A DNA stretch of 64,000 bases from JABDLO01 sp041749255 (GCA_041749255.1 JBGTBR010000045.1:4405-68404), one strand, 5' to 3'; counted from the first letter of the stretch, positions 33,274 through 43,166 are shown. Numbers and translations: made by a program. The notes: generated by a model not told the origin, from the letters alone.

Positions 33274-34854
33274 TTAGAATTCACTGGTGAAATGAAAACC
33301 TATTTTGGGATGGTTTTCCTGAGCCATTTTGAGTGACCAGGCTGACTCGGCAAGGAAAACCAATTTACCATCCACATCCTCAGCAAGATCTCTCCTTCTC
33401 CTCAATTCAAACTCCTTGTATTCTTTTGGATCTTTATATGAAATCCAGCACGCTCTGTGTAAATTCACTGGTTCATACGTTACGGAAGCACCGTATTCGT
33501 TTTGAAGACGGTATTGTATCACATCAAACTGTAAAGCTCCGACGGTTCCAATGATCTTCCTTCCTGTGCTAATTACAGTAAAAAGCTGTGCCACTCCCTC
33601 GTCCATGAGCTGATCAAGCCCTTTTGCCAATTGTTTGGACTTCATGGGGTCGGCATTATTGACATATCTAAACTGTTCCGGAGAGAAGCTTGGAATCCCT
33701 TTAAAGTGCAGCACTTCACCTTCTGTTATTCCATCCCCTATTTTAAAATTGCCAGAATCGTATAAACCTATGATATCTCCCGGATATGCTTCATCGATTA
33801 CCGATTTCTTTTCCGCCATAAAAGCCGTAGGGTTGGAAAACTTCATGTTTTTTTCGTGCCTCACATGTAAGTAGTTGGTATTTCTTTTAAATATCCCGGA
33901 ACAAATCCTGAGGAAGGCTATCCGGTCGCGGTGTTTCGGATCCATGTTGGCATGGATTTTAAAAATAAATCCTGTAAAAGTTTCTTCCTCCGGGTGTACC
34001 CATCTTTCTTCCGCAGGTCTTGGTAAAGGTGATGGGGCTATATCGACAAAGCAATCCAGTAATTCCTTTACACCAAAATTATTGATGGCACTTCCAAAGA
34101 ATACTGGTTGGAGCTCTCCTTTCAAATATGATTCTTTATTAAAATCAGGATACACTTCTCTGATGATCTCAATTTCTTCTCTTAGTTCATCAGCAGCATA
34201 TTTACCTATTCTCTCATCCAAAAGCGGTAGTTCCAAATCTTCGATGACTGTAGTATCATCATCACTTTGCTTACTGTGCGGTCGAAACAAAACCAGTTTT
34301 TGCTCGTATAAATTATATACACCCTGAAACCGCTGACCCATACCCACAGGCCAGCTCATGGGGCAAACTCTGAATCCCAGCTTATCTTCTATCTCGTCCA
34401 GCAAATCAAAACCATCTCTTCCTTCCCTGTCCAGCTTATTGATAAAGACGATCATGGGAGCATTTCGCATTTTGCACACTTTGACCAGGTTTTCAGTTTG
34501 CTCTTCTACCCCTTTAGCCACATCAATGACTACGATGGCACTATCCACAGCAGTAAGGGTGCGATATGTGTCTTCTGCAAAATCTTTGTGCCCGGGTGTA
34601 TCGAGTATATTGATCTTTTTATCTCGGTATTCAAAAGCCATTACCGAGGTAGCTACTGAAATACCTCTTTGCTTTTCGATCTCCATAAAATCGGAGGTAG
34701 CATGCTTTTTGATCTTATTCGACTTGACAGCTCCGGCTATTTGGATGGCTCCTCCAAAAAGGAGTAATTTTTCTGTAAGCGTGGTTTTACCCGCATCCGG
34801 ATGACTCACTATACCAAATGTCTTTCTTCTGTTGAGTTCGTTAATGAAACTCAT
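33274..34854 (-). CDS. prfC: Peptide chain release factor 3
   Basis: A 526-aa translation GTPase that removes RF1/RF2 from the ribosome. P-loop SHPDAGKTT (17-25), switch II DTPGH (85-89) and NKLD (139-142) are intact, and the RF3-specific C-terminal region (GVAQLFTVISTGRKIIGTVGALQFDVIQYRLQNEY) is present. Length is normal. It is flanked by gaps of about 200-270 bases with no further genes. Confidence 0.97.
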   Translation of the reverse strand: MSFINELNRRKTFGIVSHPDAGKTTLTEKLLLFGGAIQIAGAVKSNKIKKHATSDFMEIEKQRGISVATSVMAFEYRDKKINILDTPGHKDFAEDTYRTLTAVDSAIVVIDVAKGVEEQTENLVKVCKMRNAPMIVFINKLDREGRDGFDLLDEIEDKLGFRVCPMSWPVGMGQRFQGVYNLYEQKLVLFRPHSKQSDDDTTVIEDLELPLLDERIGKYAADELREEIEIIREVYPDFNKESYLKGELQPVFFGSAINNFGVKELLDCFVDIAPSPLPRPAEERWVHPEEETFTGFIFKIHANMDPKHRDRIAFLRICSGIFKRNTNYLHVRHEKNMKFSNPTAFMAEKKSVIDEAYPGDIIGLYDSGNFKIGDGITEGEVLHFKGIPSFSPEQFRYVNNADPMKSKQLAKGLDQLMDEGVAQLFTVISTGRKIIGTVGALQFDVIQYRLQNEYGASVTYEPVNLHRACWISYKDPKEYKEFELRRRRDLAEDVDGKLVFLAESAWSLKMAQENHPKIGFHFTSEF

Positions 34855-35054
34855 ATTCTAAGCTTTCTTTAAAAAAGATGCAAAGATAGTTATTTGAATG
34901 TATTTGCAGGTTGTTTTATAGCCTTCCTTCTATTTAAAAGGCAAAAGGAACCTGACAATCATAGGATAGTAATTATGAGTAAAAATCCATTCATCTTTCC
35001 CAGACATTGACATTAAGTTAAACCGTATTGCCTTAGCCAGTAACCTGCTATCTT

Positions 35055-36626
35055 TTAACCTCCGGGTATATAATCAAAACTGGATTGTAATCCAAGAGGA
35101 ATGCCAAGTGCCCAGTATATCAGAAGGAATATGGTCCAGGCTATTATGAATACAACAGAATAGGGCATCATCATCGAAACCAATGTCCCAATACCTGTAT
35201 TTTTGACATATCGCTGGCAAAATATAACCACCAATGGAAAATACGGGAGCACGGGTGTAATGATGTTGGAAACAGAATCACCAACCCTGTAGGCGGCTTG
35301 GGTGAGGTCGGGAGAGATACCCAACTGCATGAGAATCGGTACAAATATGGGTGCGATCAATGCCCATTTGGCTGAAGCTGAACCCACCAGCAAATTGATA
35401 AAGGCCGTAAGAAATACGATTCCTACAATGGTAACCTCTCCGGGAAGGAAAAGACTCTGTAAAAAATTGGCTCCTTTTAAGGCGAGCAATACTCCTAAAT
35501 TGGACTTGGCAAAAGCGTCGATAAACAAAGCACAGAAAAATGCCATAACTATATAATAGGACATGCCGGCCATCGCTTTAGACATGCTTTTGATCAGATC
35601 CTGTGAAGTCTTGAAGGTTCCTGAAGCGTATCCATGCACCACGCCTGGTAGAAAAAACAGTAAAAAGATTAAAGGTACGATCGCTTGCATAAGTGGAGCA
35701 GCAAAAGATACGAGTGACATGACTTCCGGATTGATCAGATCGGGTCCTCTCAAAGGAGAATCGGAAGGAATAGCCCAAATGGTGAGTGCAACCATCCCGG
35801 CGAACATGGTGATGAGAGCAAAGCGGAATGCTCTGCTTTCTTTTGAAGTGACTTCTTCCATGACGGGAAGGCCTTCCTCCCCCGGATCTACTGGGATGGA
35901 CTTAAGTCTTGGTTCCACAACTTTATCCGTCAGAAACCATCCTAAACCTATAATAAGTATGGACGATATCCCCGTAAAAAATATATTATTTAAAGGATTT
36001 AGTTGAATGTCAGGATCGAGCATAACTGCTGCAGTTTGGGTAAAACCCATGATCAACGGATCAATGCCGGACGGAATAAAATTGGCACTGAAACCTCCAC
36101 TTACCCCGGCAAATGCCGCTGCAATTCCGGCCAAAGGATGACGGCCAGCCGTATAAAATATGACGCCTCCAAGGGGAATGACCAGCACATATCCAGCATC
36201 GGCTGCAGTATGGCTTATAATACTGACCAAAATGAGCATGGGAGTAAGAAGAGACTTTGGGGTGATATTTAGAAGTTTCTTTAACCCGACATTGATAAAT
36301 CCCGAATGCTCTGCGACTCCCACCCCCAGCATGGCCACTAGGACTATACCCAAAGGAGCAAAATTCATAAAAGTTCTTACCATTCCACCCAGAAACTCTG
36401 CCAATGCTTTTCCGGTAAGAAGATTATTGATACGAATGGTCTCCTCCGATCGCGGATCTACTTCTGTAAAACTGACTCCGGATAATAAGGCAGACAGTAC
36501 CCACACTAAAAGCATGAGCATCAAAAAAAGTATAGCGGGATCAGGTAACTTGTTGCCGGACTTTTCTATGATATCGAGAAACCGGTCTAAAAAACTTTTT
36601 TTTTGTTTTCCCAAATCGTCTTTCAT
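35055..36626 (-). CDS. AbgT-family transporter
   Basis: A 523-aa membrane protein with about twelve hydrophobic segments. AbgT-family signatures are visible: LDIIEKSGNKLPDPAILF near the N-terminus, ISHTAADAGYVLVIPLGGVIFYTAGRHPLAGIAAAFAGVSGGFSANF, and NLLVGSASAKWALIAPIFVPILMQLG. The family includes the p-aminobenzoyl-glutamate importer AbgT and the sulfonamide exporter MtrF. Which direction applies here cannot be told. It stands alone on the minus strand, with a 550-base gap upstream. Confidence 0.9.
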   Translation of the reverse strand: MKDDLGKQKKSFLDRFLDIIEKSGNKLPDPAILFLMLMLLVWVLSALLSGVSFTEVDPRSEETIRINNLLTGKALAEFLGGMVRTFMNFAPLGIVLVAMLGVGVAEHSGFINVGLKKLLNITPKSLLTPMLILVSIISHTAADAGYVLVIPLGGVIFYTAGRHPLAGIAAAFAGVSGGFSANFIPSGIDPLIMGFTQTAAVMLDPDIQLNPLNNIFFTGISSILIIGLGWFLTDKVVEPRLKSIPVDPGEEGLPVMEEVTSKESRAFRFALITMFAGMVALTIWAIPSDSPLRGPDLINPEVMSLVSFAAPLMQAIVPLIFLLFFLPGVVHGYASGTFKTSQDLIKSMSKAMAGMSYYIVMAFFCALFIDAFAKSNLGVLLALKGANFLQSLFLPGEVTIVGIVFLTAFINLLVGSASAKWALIAPIFVPILMQLGISPDLTQAAYRVGDSVSNIITPVLPYFPLVVIFCQRYVKNTGIGTLVSMMMPYSVVFIIAWTIFLLIYWALGIPLGLQSSFDYIPGG

Positions 36627-37124
36627 ATGCAGCTGTTTTGATATAAAAAGATTTAGTTATTTCAATTTGACTTTCTATGGGCAAAATGGTTTTCGGTCAA
36701 CAATATAGTATAAAGATGTGAATTGTATAAAGAAAGCGAAAAGCATGCGATAAAAAATTCAGTTTATTTTTTTGACCATACTATAAAATGGGTACGCATA
36801 CTGAGCTGGAAATGTGTGTCTAAAAATGCATTTTAAATGCTCTAATATTTTTTTAGAAATTGATATTTCAGGTATAGATATTCAGGGAGTCAGCTATTTT
36901 TATGAATAGCAGTTTTATTCTATCATTTTGATAGTAAAATAATATTTAGCAATTAAATCTTTTTTCCTTGGCACTAAAGAAAGCTGGCTATAAATTCATA
37001 CAAATTTGGTTTTCATCAATAGAAAGTCATTGCTAAGACCTAAAAAAACCCGTCCCGAACTTGTATTATCGGGAAGCTTGTCCTTTCCTACATATTCCAA
37101 ATAAAATGATAACTTAAACACTCA
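36627..37124. other. AT-rich boundary of the restriction-modification island
   Basis: About 500 bases between the divergent AbgT and HTH genes. A hairpin TCCCGA/TCGGGA lies at about 37053-37074. No gene, att site or tRNA was found. Confidence 0.5.
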
Positions 37125-37159
37125 TTTTGTGAGATATTAAATAATTATTACTATTTTAG
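37125..37159 (+). promoter_or_regulatory. Promoter-like boxes of the restriction-modification operon
   Basis: TTTTG (37125-37129) and TATTTTAG (37152-37159), 22 bases apart, resemble the Bacteroidota -33/-7 pair with one mismatch in the second box. The HTH gene starts 24 bases later. Confidence 0.4.
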
Positions 37160-37182
37160 CGAACTATAAAACAAGATCAAGA

Positions 37183-37380
37183 ATGAACCGAATAAAAGAC
37201 GTTTTAGAACAGAAGGGAATTAAACAGAAATGGTTGGCTGAACAATTGGGTAAAAGCTACAATATGGTAAACTCTTATGCCCAAAACCGACGACAACCAA
37301 GTTTAGAGAACTTATACAAGATTGCCGAAATCCTTGATGTTGAAGTCAAAGAATTACTAATTGAAAGAAAAGCACATTAA
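37183..37380 (+). CDS. Small HTH (Xre/C-protein-like) regulator
   Basis: A 65-aa protein that is a single Cro/C1-type helix-turn-helix: VLEQKGIKQKWLAEQLGKSYNMVNSYAQNRRQPSLENLYKIAEILDV. It stands three bases ahead of the methyltransferase gene. Controller proteins of this size are common in restriction-modification operons, where they delay expression of the nuclease. A control role is likely but the binding site is not identified. Confidence 0.88.
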   Translation: MNRIKDVLEQKGIKQKWLAEQLGKSYNMVNSYAQNRRQPSLENLYKIAEILDVEVKELLIERKAH

Positions 37381-37383
37381 AAT

Positions 37384-39354
37384 ATGGAAGGAACTAGCTT
37401 GACTCCACAAGAAGAAAAATTAAACGCATTGCGACAGCTATTGCCTGAAGCTTTTAGCGAAGGAAAAATTGATTGGGAAAAACTAAAAGCAACGCTTGGA
37501 GAAAACATAAACTTCTCTAACGAACGCTATGTATTGAATTGGGCAGGAAAAAGTGACGCTTTTAAAGTATTGCAGAGGCCTACCACAAAAACTCTTGTTC
37601 CAGTCAAAAACGAAAGTGTAAACTTTGACGAGACCGAAAGCATTTTTATTGAAGGTGAAAACTTAGAAGTGCTGAAAGTGCTGCAAAAAAGCTATTTCGC
37701 TAAAGTGAAAATGATTTACATTGACCCACCCTACAACACAGGTAACGATTCATTTATATATCCTGACAAGTTTAGCGAAAGCAAAGCCGACTATGAAAAA
37801 CGGGTAGGCGACAAAGACCAAGAAGGCTATATGACCAAAGATGGTATGTTCAAAAAGAACAGCAAGGAAAACGGTCAATACCACAGCAATTGGCTCAATA
37901 TGATGATGCCTCGCCTCTATTTGGCTAAAAATTTACTGCGTCAAGATGGGGTGATTTTCGTGTCTATTGATGACAATGAAGTGCATAATCTCCGGCTATT
38001 AATGAATGAGGTTTTTGGGGAGGAGAATTTCGTGGCAATTTTCCCTTGGAAAAAAAGAACTGCAAAAAGTGATGTGCCATTCGGAGTATCTCAGGATTAT
38101 GAATGGATCATTTCATTTACAAAAGGTGAATTTGGAGCAGGGATAAATGTGAAAAGAAAATACTACTATACTGAAGATTATCCGAATGACGGTTGGCGTC
38201 TCTCTGACTTAACAAAGCAGACAAGTGCGGAAGAAAGGAAAAACTCTGCATTTAATATGGTAGATCCAAAAACAGATAAAGAATATCCATTTAATCCTAA
38301 TAGAGTATGGGCAGTATCAAAAGACACATTTCAATCTTACTACGAAAAGGGAAAGATTGTTTTTCCAGATGATTATGATTTTTTAAACAATTCTATCCCT
38401 GCATATCGAGTTTTTGAAAGTGAGGACAAGGCTAAGGCACTAAAAAAATATGGAACAGAGGATGCAAAAAAAGCGGTCTCTACTTTTCTGCCAAAGGAAG
38501 CAGGTATGAGTGAAGATGGTAATAAAGAAATAGTTGATTTATTTAACCAAAAGCTTTTTTCTTTCCCAAAACCTACTACTCTTATCAAACACTTAATAAA
38601 TACGAATGCGGAAGTTGATTTTATAATCCTCGATTTCTTCGCAGGCTCAGGCACCACCGCCCACGCAGTAATGGATTTAAACAAAGAAGATGGCGGCAAC
38701 AGAAAATACATTTGTGTTCAATTGCCCGAACTTACAGACGAAAAAAGCGAAGCCTACAAAGCAGGTTACAAGACCATAGCAGACATAAGCAAGGAAAGGA
38801 TCCGTAGAGCAGGAAAAAAGATTGTTGATGATTTAGGATTGATGATTTCTGATTTAGAGTCGAAAATCAAAAAATTAGAATCTGAATTGCCAACCGATGA
38901 AACCAAAACAGAAATCCAAAATCTGAAATCCAAAATCAGAAATCTGAAATCTCAAGACACGGGTTTCAAAGTCTTAAAATTAGCCGATAGCAATTTCAAG
39001 CAATGGCAGCAAATAGAAGGCAAGGATGCAAAAGCACTTGCTGAACAAATGAAATTGTTTATTGACCCTGTTTCAGAATCGGCCACCATTGAAAACATGG
39101 TATATGAACTTTTGCTCAAAAGTGGCAAAGATTTGAATAGCAGAATTGAAAAGAATGATGGGTATTTTCTTATTAACGGGAATGAATTGGCATTGATCTT
39201 TGAAAAAGTGAGCCAAAGAATTATTACAGAAGTAATGAGTGAATATCCTAAAAAGGTGATTGCACTAGACAAACTGTTTAAAGGCAACGACCAATTGAAA
39301 ACCAATACTGTACTCCAAATGAAAGATGCGGGAATTGAGTTTAAAACCATTTAA
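37384..39354 (+). CDS. mod: Type III restriction-modification methyltransferase (Mod)
   Basis: A 656-aa DNA methyltransferase of the beta class. The catalytic motif IV DPPYNTG (114-120) comes before the SAM motif DFFAGSGTT (about 417-425), with the target-recognition region between them. This order is typical of type III Mod, which methylates adenine in a short asymmetric site and guides the Res subunit. A coiled-coil insert at about 490-535 is encoded by an imperfect micro-repeat (38836-38955). It follows the HTH gene by three bases. Confidence 0.93.
   Translation: MEGTSLTPQEEKLNALRQLLPEAFSEGKIDWEKLKATLGENINFSNERYVLNWAGKSDAFKVLQRPTTKTLVPVKNESVNFDETESIFIEGENLEVLKVLQKSYFAKVKMIYIDPPYNTGNDSFIYPDKFSESKADYEKRVGDKDQEGYMTKDGMFKKNSKENGQYHSNWLNMMMPRLYLAKNLLRQDGVIFVSIDDNEVHNLRLLMNEVFGEENFVAIFPWKKRTAKSDVPFGVSQDYEWIISFTKGEFGAGINVKRKYYYTEDYPNDGWRLSDLTKQTSAEERKNSAFNMVDPKTDKEYPFNPNRVWAVSKDTFQSYYEKGKIVFPDDYDFLNNSIPAYRVFESEDKAKALKKYGTEDAKKAVSTFLPKEAGMSEDGNKEIVDLFNQKLFSFPKPTTLIKHLINTNAEVDFIILDFFAGSGTTAHAVMDLNKEDGGNRKYICVQLPELTDEKSEAYKAGYKTIADISKERIRRAGKKIVDDLGLMISDLESKIKKLESELPTDETKTEIQNLKSKIRNLKSQDTGFKVLKLADSNFKQWQQIEGKDAKALAEQMKLFIDPVSESATIENMVYELLLKSGKDLNSRIEKNDGYFLINGNELALIFEKVSQRIITEVMSEYPKKVIALDKLFKGNDQLKTNTVLQMKDAGIEFKTI
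38836..38955 (+). repeat. Imperfect micro-repeat inside mod
   Basis: Units such as AAATCCAAAATCTG and AAATCCAAAATCAG, then AAATCTGAAATCT, follow each other near 38911-38953. The start, GATGATTTCTGATTTAGAG (38841 on), has a near-copy in the gap after mod (39366 on). The encoded segment is a charged coiled coil. Confidence 0.6.
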
Positions 39355-39434
39355 TTGACTCAGGAATGATGATTTCTGATTTTAGATTTAGGAATGGTTT
39401 TAAATGGGGCGAAATCGCCATATTAGAATAAAGG

Positions 39435-39448
39435 TGTCGAATTCGACA
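39435..39448. promoter_or_regulatory. Perfect 14-bp palindrome upstream of the KilA-N gene
   Basis: TGTCGAATTCGACA lies 17 bases before the KilA-N ATG. Its core, GTCGAATTCGAC, is nearly the same as the core of a larger palindrome inside the gene (39669-39700). It may be an operator for the KilA-N protein. Confidence 0.5.
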
Positions 39449-39465
39449 GGTTTAACATAAATTAT

Positions 39466-40362
39466 ATGACAAAGAAGAATACAACTATACAAGTGCAAAA
39501 TTTGCCAATCTCAATTTATAAGATAAATAATGAAGATTATATATCGCTTACTGATATGGCAAAGGGAAAAGAAGGTGATGGACGAGCTGCAGATATTATA
39601 AAGAACTGGATAAGAACACGATCAACACTTGAGTTTTTGGGAGTTTGGGAGCAAATGAACAACCCAAATTTTAAAGTGGTCGAATTTGACCACTTTAAAA
39701 GTCAAGCCGGATTACCCAGCTTCGTGTTAAGTCCGGGAAATTGGATTGAGCAAACCAATGCCATAGGAATTTTGGTAAAATTGGGTAAATATGGAGGCAC
39801 TTATGCCCATAAAGATATTGCTTTTGAGTTCGGCTCTGCCATTAGTCCTGTTTTCAAACTCTATTTAATCAAAGAGTATCAGCGACTAAAAGAAATTGAA
39901 ACCAATCAATATAACCTGGAATGGAATGTCAAAAGGGTATTGAGCAAAGTTAATTACACCATACAAACAGATGCTGTTAAAGATTATATTTTACCCAAAT
40001 CAAATTATACAAAAGACACCGAATGGTTAGCTTATGCCGACGAAGCTGATATTTTAAATGTAGCTTTGTTTGGCTGTATTGCAAAACAATGGAGAGAAGC
40101 AAATCCACAATTAACGTTGGAAGGAAAAAATCTACGAGATATCGCCAGTATAAACGAACTAGCCATTTTATCTAATTTAGAATCTGCTAATGCAGATATG
40201 ATAAGGGAAGGAATCGGTAAAAAAGAACGGTTTGAAAAACTCTATAAAATAGCCCGATACCAAAAGGAAATCCTAGACAAACAAGATTTTTTGAAATCGC
40301 TCAAAAAAACATCGGATGATATTTATTTAGATTCTGCTAACTCAAAAGAAATTCCTGAATAA
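39466..40362 (+). CDS. KilA-N domain DNA-binding protein between mod and res
   Basis: A 298-aa protein. The KilA-N domain covers about residues 10-130: YKINNEDYISLTDMAKGKEGDGRAADIIKNWIRTRSTLEFLGVWEQ, NWIEQTNAIGILVKLGKYGGTYAHKDIAFEFGSAISPVFKLYLIKEYQRL. The remainder is helical, without catalytic motifs. KilA-N proteins bind DNA and are common in phages and mobile islands. The stop codon overlaps the start of res by one base (TAATG). A 32-bp near-perfect palindrome lies in the coding sequence (39669-39700). Whether it belongs to the restriction system or is a passenger is open. Confidence 0.85.
   Translation: MTKKNTTIQVQNLPISIYKINNEDYISLTDMAKGKEGDGRAADIIKNWIRTRSTLEFLGVWEQMNNPNFKVVEFDHFKSQAGLPSFVLSPGNWIEQTNAIGILVKLGKYGGTYAHKDIAFEFGSAISPVFKLYLIKEYQRLKEIETNQYNLEWNVKRVLSKVNYTIQTDAVKDYILPKSNYTKDTEWLAYADEADILNVALFGCIAKQWREANPQLTLEGKNLRDIASINELAILSNLESANADMIREGIGKKERFEKLYKIARYQKEILDKQDFLKSLKKTSDDIYLDSANSKEIPE
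39669..39700. repeat. 32-bp near-perfect palindrome inside the KilA-N gene
   Basis: The arms TTTTAAAGTGGTC and GACCACTTTAAAA are exact complements; the centre GAATTT has one mismatched pair. It encodes part of NFKVVEFDHFKS. The core GGTCGAATTTGACC resembles the upstream palindrome at 39435. Confidence 0.85.
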
Positions 40363-43016
40363 TGAAGTTAACTTTTGAATCAAATCTCTCCTATCAACAA
40401 GATGCTATAAAATCCATTACAGATTTGTTTGAAGGACAGCCTTTGGAAGATTCTGCCATTAGCAGCGAAATATCTGAAATTGATACTTTCAATCACATTT
40501 ATAGTTATGGCAACCGTTTGATCATCTCAGAAGAGCAAATTTTTGCTAATCTACAAGGCATACAAAACAACAACGAAATTAAAGTTTCGGATAAGTTAGA
40601 AGGTATGCACTTTTCGGTAGAAATGGAAACAGGCACAGGAAAAACGTATGTGTATTTACGCACCATTTATGAACTGAATCAACTTTACGGTTTTAAAAAG
40701 TTTGTGATAGTGGTACCTTCGGTGGCTATTCGTGAGGGAGTTCTAAAAAATTTAGAAATCACACACGAGCATTTTCAAACACTTTACGATAATGTGCCTG
40801 TAAATTTTCAAGTGTACGACAGTACCAAAGTTTCTACATTGAGAGGTTTTGCCACTACCAACAACATAGAAGTTTTGGTAATCAACATTGATTCTTTTGC
40901 CAAAGACGAAAACATTATTAATAAGCCCAATGATAAGTTGAACGGACAAAAGCCAGTCGAGTTTATTCAGGCTACCCACCCTATTGTAATTGTGGACGAG
41001 CCACAAAATATGGAAACTGAAAAGCGTATTGCAGCAATTGAAAACTTGAAAGCTCTTTGTACGCTTCGCTATTCGGCAACACACAGATATCAATATAACC
41101 TTACTTACAGTCTAAACCCTGTTAAAGCGTATGATTTAGGATTGGTAAAACAAATTGAAGTAGATTCTATCATAGAAGAAAATGCGTATAATGATGCTTT
41201 TGTTTCGGTAGAATCAATTACTGCCACTAAAACCAAAGTAACTGCTAAAGTTTCCATAAACAGCAATGAAAAAGGAGGTGTAAAAAAGAAAACGTTAACT
41301 GTAAAAGTGGGTGATGATTTGTACAAACTTTCCAAAGAAAGAGACATTTATGCTGACGGCTATATTATTGAGGAAATTGATGCAGTAAACCAGTGTATTT
41401 CCATTTCAAACGGTAACTTACTTTACAAAGGCGAAAGCCAAGGCGGATTGACTGATGAAGTAATGAAGTTTCAAATTCGAAAGACCATCGAAGAACATTT
41501 AAAGAAAGAAAAGCGACTTAATAAATTAGGCATTAAAGTTTTGTCTTTGTTCTTCATTGACAAGGTTGTCAATTACCGAACCTATGATGAAACAGGAAAT
41601 CCTGTAAAAGGAAAGTTTGCCGAATGGTTTGAAGAAGTTTATCAGGAATACATTTCGAAACCAGCTTTTAAAGAATTAGATAAATTTCCAGTTGCAGAAA
41701 CGCACAACGGCTATTTTTCGCAAGATAAAAAAGGTGTTTTCAAAGACACTTCAGGTGAAACCAAAGCAGATGACGACACTTATAGTTTAATAATGAAAGA
41801 CAAAGAAAAATTGTTAGGATTAGACAATTCTTTGCGTTTCATTTTTTCACATTCTGCCCTTCGTGAAGGTTGGGACAATCCAAATGTATTTCAAATATGC
41901 ACTTTGAACGAAACCAAATCAGACATTAAGAAACGTCAGGAAATTGGCAGAGGATTGCGTTTGGCAGTTGACCAAACAGGGAAAAGAACGTATGACCAAA
42001 ACATAAACCGTTTGACTGTAATTGCCAATGAAGCCTATGACGATTTTGCAAAAGCACTACAAAAAGAAATTGAAGACGATTGTGGCGTTTCATTTACAGG
42101 TAGAATAAAAAACAAGCAAACAAGAACAGCTATCAAGTATCGCAAAGGTTTTGAAGCCGACCCAAAGTTCTTGGAGATTTGGGAAAAACTTAAAAAGAAG
42201 ACCACTTACCGAGTAGATTATAAAACAGACGAGTTAATTACCTTGGCTGCAAAAGCCATAAAAGATTTACCAGAAATCAAATCACCTTCCATTCGTTCCA
42301 CAAAAATTGCAATTACAATGACTGATGAAGGTGTAGGCACAAACTATGTTGGTGAGAAAGTAGAATCTTATGGTGGTTATTCATGGAAAATTCCTGATGT
42401 TTTAGGCTACATTCAAAGCAAAACAGAACTGACACGTTCCACGATTGAAGAAATATTGAGTAGGTCAGGTAGAATTGAGGATATTATTATCAATCCACAA
42501 TTGTTTTTAGACTTGGCTACAACAGTTATAAAACGGACTTTGTATGATTTAATGATTGACGGAATCAAATATCAAAAAATCGGTGGTTCGGAATATGAAA
42601 TGGCTTTGTTTGAAGCCCAGGAATTGGAAGTTTATATGAATGACTTCTCGTTTAAAGTTTCAAACCCTTCAAAAACCATATATGAAGAATTTGTTCCATT
42701 AGATTCAGGAGTTGAAAGCATGTTCGCAAAAGATTGTGAAACCAGCGACCAAATAAAGTTTTACTTCAAATTGCCGAATTGGTTTAAAATCCCCACACCG
42801 ATAGGAAATTACAACCCAGATTGGGCTTTGGTATTTGAGGACGACAAGAAAATTTACTTTGTAGCCGAAACCAAAAATACAGGAACGTCTCAGGTAGACT
42901 TATCAAAACTAAGCAGTGACGAACAAATGAAAATAAAATGCGGAAAAGCCCACTTCAATGAGTTTTCAGGCTTAGAATTTAAAGTAATAACTAAAGTAGG
43001 AAATTTAATTGAGTGA
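40362..43016 (+). CDS. res: Type III restriction endonuclease subunit (Res)
   Basis: An 884-aa helicase-nuclease. The SF2 motor has Walker A METGTGKT (88-95), the DExx-type motif VVDEPQNM, the SATH motif (RYSATHRYQ) and motif VI RQEIGRGLRL. The C-terminal PD-(D/E)xK nuclease is visible as NPDWALVFEDDKKIYFVAETKNTG (about 818-840). Full length for the type III family. Together with Mod it forms the restriction complex, which translocates or diffuses and cuts between two unmethylated sites. It starts within the stop codon of the KilA-N gene, so expression is coupled to that gene. Confidence 0.93.
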   Translation: MKLTFESNLSYQQDAIKSITDLFEGQPLEDSAISSEISEIDTFNHIYSYGNRLIISEEQIFANLQGIQNNNEIKVSDKLEGMHFSVEMETGTGKTYVYLRTIYELNQLYGFKKFVIVVPSVAIREGVLKNLEITHEHFQTLYDNVPVNFQVYDSTKVSTLRGFATTNNIEVLVINIDSFAKDENIINKPNDKLNGQKPVEFIQATHPIVIVDEPQNMETEKRIAAIENLKALCTLRYSATHRYQYNLTYSLNPVKAYDLGLVKQIEVDSIIEENAYNDAFVSVESITATKTKVTAKVSINSNEKGGVKKKTLTVKVGDDLYKLSKERDIYADGYIIEEIDAVNQCISISNGNLLYKGESQGGLTDEVMKFQIRKTIEEHLKKEKRLNKLGIKVLSLFFIDKVVNYRTYDETGNPVKGKFAEWFEEVYQEYISKPAFKELDKFPVAETHNGYFSQDKKGVFKDTSGETKADDDTYSLIMKDKEKLLGLDNSLRFIFSHSALREGWDNPNVFQICTLNETKSDIKKRQEIGRGLRLAVDQTGKRTYDQNINRLTVIANEAYDDFAKALQKEIEDDCGVSFTGRIKNKQTRTAIKYRKGFEADPKFLEIWEKLKKKTTYRVDYKTDELITLAAKAIKDLPEIKSPSIRSTKIAITMTDEGVGTNYVGEKVESYGGYSWKIPDVLGYIQSKTELTRSTIEEILSRSGRIEDIIINPQLFLDLATTVIKRTLYDLMIDGIKYQKIGGSEYEMALFEAQELEVYMNDFSFKVSNPSKTIYEEFVPLDSGVESMFAKDCETSDQIKFYFKLPNWFKIPTPIGNYNPDWALVFEDDKKIYFVAETKNTGTSQVDLSKLSSDEQMKIKCGKAHFNEFSGLEFKVITKVGNLIE

Positions 43017-43166
43017 ACCAGCACATAATAAAACACATATATTGCCAAGTTGTGCCAGCCAATGCTCACAGAGGATGTCATTGCAATTGCAAACTTGCGC
43101 TACTGTCAACAAAGTGGTTCATGTGAGATTATAAACAAATTATAAAATTAGCTTCATGAATCTGTA
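43017..43166. other. Spacer between res and the aromatic operon
   Basis: About 150 bases downstream of res with no gene and no clear terminator. It may be the right edge of the restriction island; no repeat marking the edge was found. Confidence 0.4.
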
